A DNA stretch of 10,000 nucleotides from Candidatus Hydrogenedens sp. GTDB taxonomy: Bacteria; Hydrogenedentota; Hydrogenedentia; Hydrogenedentales; Hydrogenedentaceae. Position numbers and translations under genes: made by a program. The notes under the pieces are model-generated. The model saw only the letters and a program-made list of their open reading frames with translations. It had not been told where the DNA came from and did not search any database. The DNA lies in the NCBI GenBank assembly GCA_020216745.1, contig JAIWNQ010000260.1:1-10000 (forward strand). The letters run 5' to 3'. Shown one piece after another: positions 7,174 through 10,000 of this stretch. Numbering within the stretch: position 1 is the first letter of the stretch; each line of letters starts with the position of its first letter.

Positions 7174-8343
7174 TTATGTATTTTTCTTATCAAAAAAATC
7201 GTCAGATATCTTCAATATATTTAAAATTTGTTCCCCATACATTTTCAGGCGAACAGGTCCTAAAATTTTTAATTTTATGAGGTCAGAATGGGTTTTAGGT
7301 CCTGCATGGGCGAGGATAGATATTTTATTTTTTGTTAATACAACATCAGAATCAAGATTCCGAGAAGTGGCTAAATTTCTTCGCCATTTCATAAGCAGAG
7401 AAACCCTGTTTTTTACTCGTGGGTCGTTATTTTTTCTATGTGAAATATTAATAGGTTCTTTATTTATAAGTGCTTCCCCAATTATTTTGATTAATTCTTG
7501 TTTGTTAATATGTTTTGAGATAGATTGTGCACCTTGAATTTTTTCCAATTTCTCTAATGAAGTTGGTAACGACCGTGATATGTTAATCAAACAACGATTT
7601 GAGATGAGTTTATTAGGTTGAATGTGGATTTTTTCAGCAAGCGTTTTTCGGTAGTAGTAAAGAGCCTTAAGGGCTTTTATGTTTTTTTCTGGGAGATTCC
7701 TATTGCCAAGTAAATTAAGAAATTGAGAGGCATCTTCATCTTTAGAAAATTCATGGGGTAATTCTTCAAAAATTTCCTTTGCTTCTTCCCATAATCCCTT
7801 TTCTATTAGTTTTTCTTTCATTATTTCTTCTAATGGAATTAAGTAGTGAGAATCACGATAAGCATAACTTAATTGTTGTTCTGATAAAGGTCTTTTTTTC
7901 CAGTCTGATTTTTGATATTTTTTGTCATGATTAATGTTTAGAATGGAGTGAAGGAGAAAAACGAGTCCTAAGTGCTTATAACCTAAGAGTTTGCCAGCCC
8001 ACATCGTGTCAAAAAGGTTTTTTACTTCCCAGCGGTATTGTGTCCAGAGAAGACGAAGGTCGTATTCACAAGCATGAAAGATTTTTTCAATATTGGGATT
8101 GGCTAATAACGTTCCTAATTCGGAAAAGTCAAAATTTGCTAATGGGTCAAGGAGAAAATCATAACCCCTTACTGATATTTGAATTAGACAAATTTCACCA
8201 GGGTATTCATAAATGGAATTAGCTTCAAGGTCTAAAGCGATTTTAGGTTCATTACTTAATATTTTTAATACTTTTTCCCAGTCTTTTCGTGTCTGAATAA
8301 GATTATAATTGTTAATTACAAAATCAATATTTTTATGAGGCAT
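7174..8343 (-). CDS. rnd: Ribonuclease D
   Basis: RNase D is a 3'-5' exoribonuclease that trims tRNA precursors and other stable RNAs in the cytoplasm. The 389 residues match the E. coli enzyme (375). The DEDDy catalytic set is complete: Exo I as ALDLE (D38, E40), Exo II around D95 in FHACEYD, and Exo III as YAYRD (Y160, D164). Two HRDC RNA-binding domains follow, at about 205-268 and 310-378, giving the full three-domain layout. The start at 8341-8343 places the exonuclease fold at the proper distance, but no Shine-Dalgarno sequence is visible upstream (bases read GATACGTGTTAT). Expression may thus be low or coupled to purQ, whose stop is 35 bases away. The gene has no pathway link to its purine or envelope neighbours. 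Confidence 0.93.
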   Translation of the reverse strand: MPHKNIDFVINNYNLIQTRKDWEKVLKILSNEPKIALDLEANSIYEYPGEICLIQISVRGYDFLLDPLANFDFSELGTLLANPNIEKIFHACEYDLRLLWTQYRWEVKNLFDTMWAGKLLGYKHLGLVFLLHSILNINHDKKYQKSDWKKRPLSEQQLSYAYRDSHYLIPLEEIMKEKLIEKGLWEEAKEIFEELPHEFSKDEDASQFLNLLGNRNLPEKNIKALKALYYYRKTLAEKIHIQPNKLISNRCLINISRSLPTSLEKLEKIQGAQSISKHINKQELIKIIGEALINKEPINISHRKNNDPRVKNRVSLLMKWRRNLATSRNLDSDVVLTKNKISILAHAGPKTHSDLIKLKILGPVRLKMYGEQILNILKISDDFFDKKNT

Positions 8344-8378
8344 ATAACACGTATCAATATTATTTAATTGTAGATAGT

Positions 8379-9164
8379 TTACAAATTCTTTTTTGCATAA
8401 GCGATTCCATTTTCAAATATTTTCAACCCATCTCCAGAACCTTCCAATTTAATGCGGTTCCAGAGAGGATGTAATTTTGAGTCCCAGAACCCTTCTGGAT
8501 GTGGCATAAGCCCAAAAATTCTACCGTTAGAGTTACATATCCCAGCAATATCATCGATAGAACCATTAGGATTGCTTGGATACTCATTGTTTGCAAGTGT
8601 TCCATCTGGCTTCATGTATTGTAATACAATTTGGTTTTGCTTGTGTAATTTTTCCAAAACAAGTGGGTCTTTGGTTAAAAACTTTCCTTCTCCGTGTCGC
8701 ACAGGTAAATCTAATTGGTTTATGTCTTTTGTCCATACACAAGGTGAATGGGGATTTATTTTTAGATGTACCCATCGGTCTTCAAAACGGCCAGAATTGT
8801 TGTGGGTTAATGTGACTAATTGTTTAAATTTGCCATCGAATAAGGGAAGAATTCCCATTTTTACCATGACTTGAAAGCCATTACAGATTCCAATTATTAA
8901 TTTTCCATCATTAATAAATTTTTGGAGTGGTTTTTCCAATCGGTAGCGGATTCTATTTGCAAGGATTCTTCCAGAGGCGACGTCGTCGCCGAAGGAGAAC
9001 CCCCCAGGGATAGCGAAGATCTTTGAAGATTCGAGATAATCTGGTTTTTCAATAAGGTCATTTAAATGAATAAGTAATGGTTCAGCACCTGCTTTTTGGA
9101 AAGCGTATGCCGTTTCGCGTTCACAATTAATACCAAAACCTGTTAGTACAAGAACCTTAACCAT
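8379..9164 (-). CDS. purQ: Phosphoribosylformylglycinamidine synthase, glutaminase subunit PurQ
   Basis: PurQ is the class I glutamine amidotransferase subunit that releases ammonia for PurL in the fourth step of purine synthesis (FGAR to FGAM). The nucleophile is C94 in GICNGFQ, and the catalytic His and Glu are H222 and E224 in MPHPEG. Other hallmarks are PGGFSFGDDVASGR, VRHGEGKF and YPSNPNGS followed by IAGICN. At 261 residues it is longer than the roughly 225-residue PurQ of the PurS-dependent system and carries a SGRFEDRW block. This resembles the glutaminase domain of the large single-chain enzyme. It starts 9 bases after purL, with its Shine-Dalgarno overlapping the purL stop, so the two subunits are made together. 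Confidence 0.96.
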   Translation of the reverse strand: MVKVLVLTGFGINCERETAYAFQKAGAEPLLIHLNDLIEKPDYLESSKIFAIPGGFSFGDDVASGRILANRIRYRLEKPLQKFINDGKLIIGICNGFQVMVKMGILPLFDGKFKQLVTLTHNNSGRFEDRWVHLKINPHSPCVWTKDINQLDLPVRHGEGKFLTKDPLVLEKLHKQNQIVLQYMKPDGTLANNEYPSNPNGSIDDIAGICNSNGRIFGLMPHPEGFWDSKLHPLWNRIKLEGSGDGLKIFENGIAYAKKNL

Positions 9165-9170
9165 AGTATA

Positions 9171-9175
9171 TCCTT
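9171..9175 (-). promoter_or_regulatory. purQ Shine-Dalgarno overlapping the purL stop codon
   Basis: AAGGA (minus strand) lies 6 bases before the purQ ATG at 9162-9164 and shares bases with the purL TAA at 9174-9176. This arrangement favours translational coupling, which would help keep the synthetase and glutaminase subunits in balance. Confidence 0.7.
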
Positions 9176-10000
9176 AAATACGCAATGTTTTTTGCCATGC
9201 CTCTTTAAGTTCGTAAATGGTAGTGTGTATAACTGGATGTCCAGTATATCCATTTATAGTAAAATCGGGGGCAGAGGTAACGTTACCAAGATAATAAATA
9301 TTTACATCGTTCATTAATTTTAAAAATGCGTTCTCTTTATGTTCTGGGACAGAGACAATATGTCGGCAGGGTGTTTCACTAAATAGGGAGACTATATCAT
9401 CTTCAATTTGTAGTGGTTGTATGTTTATTTCCATACCAAGAGCACCAGCAAATGCACTTTCCGCTAAGGTGACTGCAAGTCCTCCATCGGAACAGTCATG
9501 GCATGAGGAAATTAACCCTTGTTTAATAGCCTCATGGATTCGTGTATATTGTATTACAGCTTCGGTAGGTGTAACGATTGGAACAGTTCCACCCTCGATG
9601 TTATTTAATACTGCCCATTCACTTCCGCCGAGTGCCTCAACAGTTTTACCAACAAGATAGATTCTATCACCGGGTTGTTTTACATCCATCGTCATTGTTT
9701 GCTGAATATCATTTATAAAACCGATAGCTGTGAAAAGTAATGTGGGAGGTATTGAAATTTTTATATTGCCAATCTTATAGTCGTTTTTCATACTATCTTT
9801 ACCGCTAATAAGCGGGATTTTGTATGTAACACATGTATCGTATAGTCCTTGGCATGTTAGGACTAATTGGGCTAATTTATGGGCACCATCAGGAGTTTTT
9901 TCACTTTCTACAGGGTCAGGCCAACAGAAATTGTCTAAACCCGCAATATCTCCTAATTGCACTCCTACTGCAACAAGATTTCTAACAGCTTCATCCACAG
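9174..10000 (-). CDS. purL: Phosphoribosylformylglycinamidine synthase, synthetase subunit PurL (C-terminal part, runs off the edge)
   Basis: About 275 C-terminal residues of PurL are visible. PurL uses ATP and PurQ-derived ammonia to convert FGAR to FGAM. The open frame continues past base 10000. The GTG at 9996-9998 is not a start but the internal valine of the conserved V-DEAVRNLVAVG block. Further hallmarks are LDNFCWPDP, ISGKDSMKND, IPPTLLFTAIG, and HDCSDGGLAVTLAESAFAG, a conserved ATP/FGAR-site region of the second synthetase half. The SGKDSMKND segment differs from the SGNVSLYNE form of small PurS-dependent PurL and looks closer to large-type enzymes. I infer a long PurL working with a separate PurQ, as in several anaerobic diderm groups. 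Confidence 0.95.
   Translation of the reverse strand, partial: VDEAVRNLVAVGVQLGDIAGLDNFCWPDPVESEKTPDGAHKLAQLVLTCQGLYDTCVTYKIPLISGKDSMKNDYKIGNIKISIPPTLLFTAIGFINDIQQTMTMDVKQPGDRIYLVGKTVEALGGSEWAVLNNIEGGTVPIVTPTEAVIQYTRIHEAIKQGLISSCHDCSDGGLAVTLAESAFAGALGMEINIQPLQIEDDIVSLFSETPCRHIVSVPEHKENAFLKLMNDVNIYYLGNVTSAPDFTINGYTGHPVIHTTIYELKEAWQKTLRI

Noticed and set aside
8452..8874. 140-codon open frame on the plus strand
   Set aside because: It lies entirely antisense to purQ, whose catalytic motifs are unmistakable, and its translation shows no recognisable family features.
9996..9998. GTG as a start codon for a short purL
   Set aside because: The codon encodes the conserved internal valine of the VDEAVRN block, and the frame stays open to the window edge, so it is not a start.

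Overview
This is an AT-rich window in which every recognisable gene lies on the minus strand, so transcription runs from base 10000 towards base 1. In that direction the order is: the 3' end of purL, purQ, an RNase D gene, an outer-membrane barrel protein, a secreted PHP-type (CehA/McbA-like) protein, thiG, thiH, a secreted ADP-ribosylglycohydrolase-fold protein, and the first seven codons of another gene at the left edge. Gaps between genes are 9 to 106 bases. No tRNA, rRNA, CRISPR array, insertion sequence or integrase is visible.

The organism is a Gram-negative (diderm) bacterium, because it makes a porin-like barrel ending in phenylalanine and two other proteins with signal peptides. ThiH, rather than the oxygen-dependent glycine oxidase ThiO, suggests an anaerobic or microaerobic life. 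The PurL fragment and 261-residue PurQ look like the long, two-piece form of FGAM synthase. Secreted ADP-ribosylglycohydrolase-like and CehA/McbA-like proteins would fit an uncultivated lineage near the Planctomycetes, Lentisphaerae or Hydrogenedentes, but this placement is a guess from gene content and not demonstrated.

Layout: (1) 8379-10000 holds purine biosynthesis, with purL and purQ tightly coupled. (2) 7174-8343 is RNase D, an RNA-processing housekeeping enzyme with a complete catalytic motif set. (3) 3842-7133 is a two-gene envelope block. The barrel protein carries four copies of an (N/D)EPxLPxGL motif in its periplasmic N-terminal region. The secreted PHP protein has a calcium-binding-type motif, but nearly all its expected metal ligands are replaced. 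(4) 113-3735 is a thiGH pair followed 20 bases later by the secreted ADP-ribosylglycohydrolase-like gene, with a good sigma70-like promoter candidate just upstream of thiG. ThiG and ThiH make the thiazole half of thiamine, yet thiS, thiF and thiE are not next to them. (5) 1-112 is a short intergenic stretch and the start of the next gene.

The most unusual points are the apparent loss of the metal site in the PHP protein, the repeated proline-rich motif on the barrel protein, and a secreted ADP-ribosylglycohydrolase-fold protein sharing a probable transcript with thiamine genes. I see no clear evidence of a wholly new system; most of the window is ordinary housekeeping.
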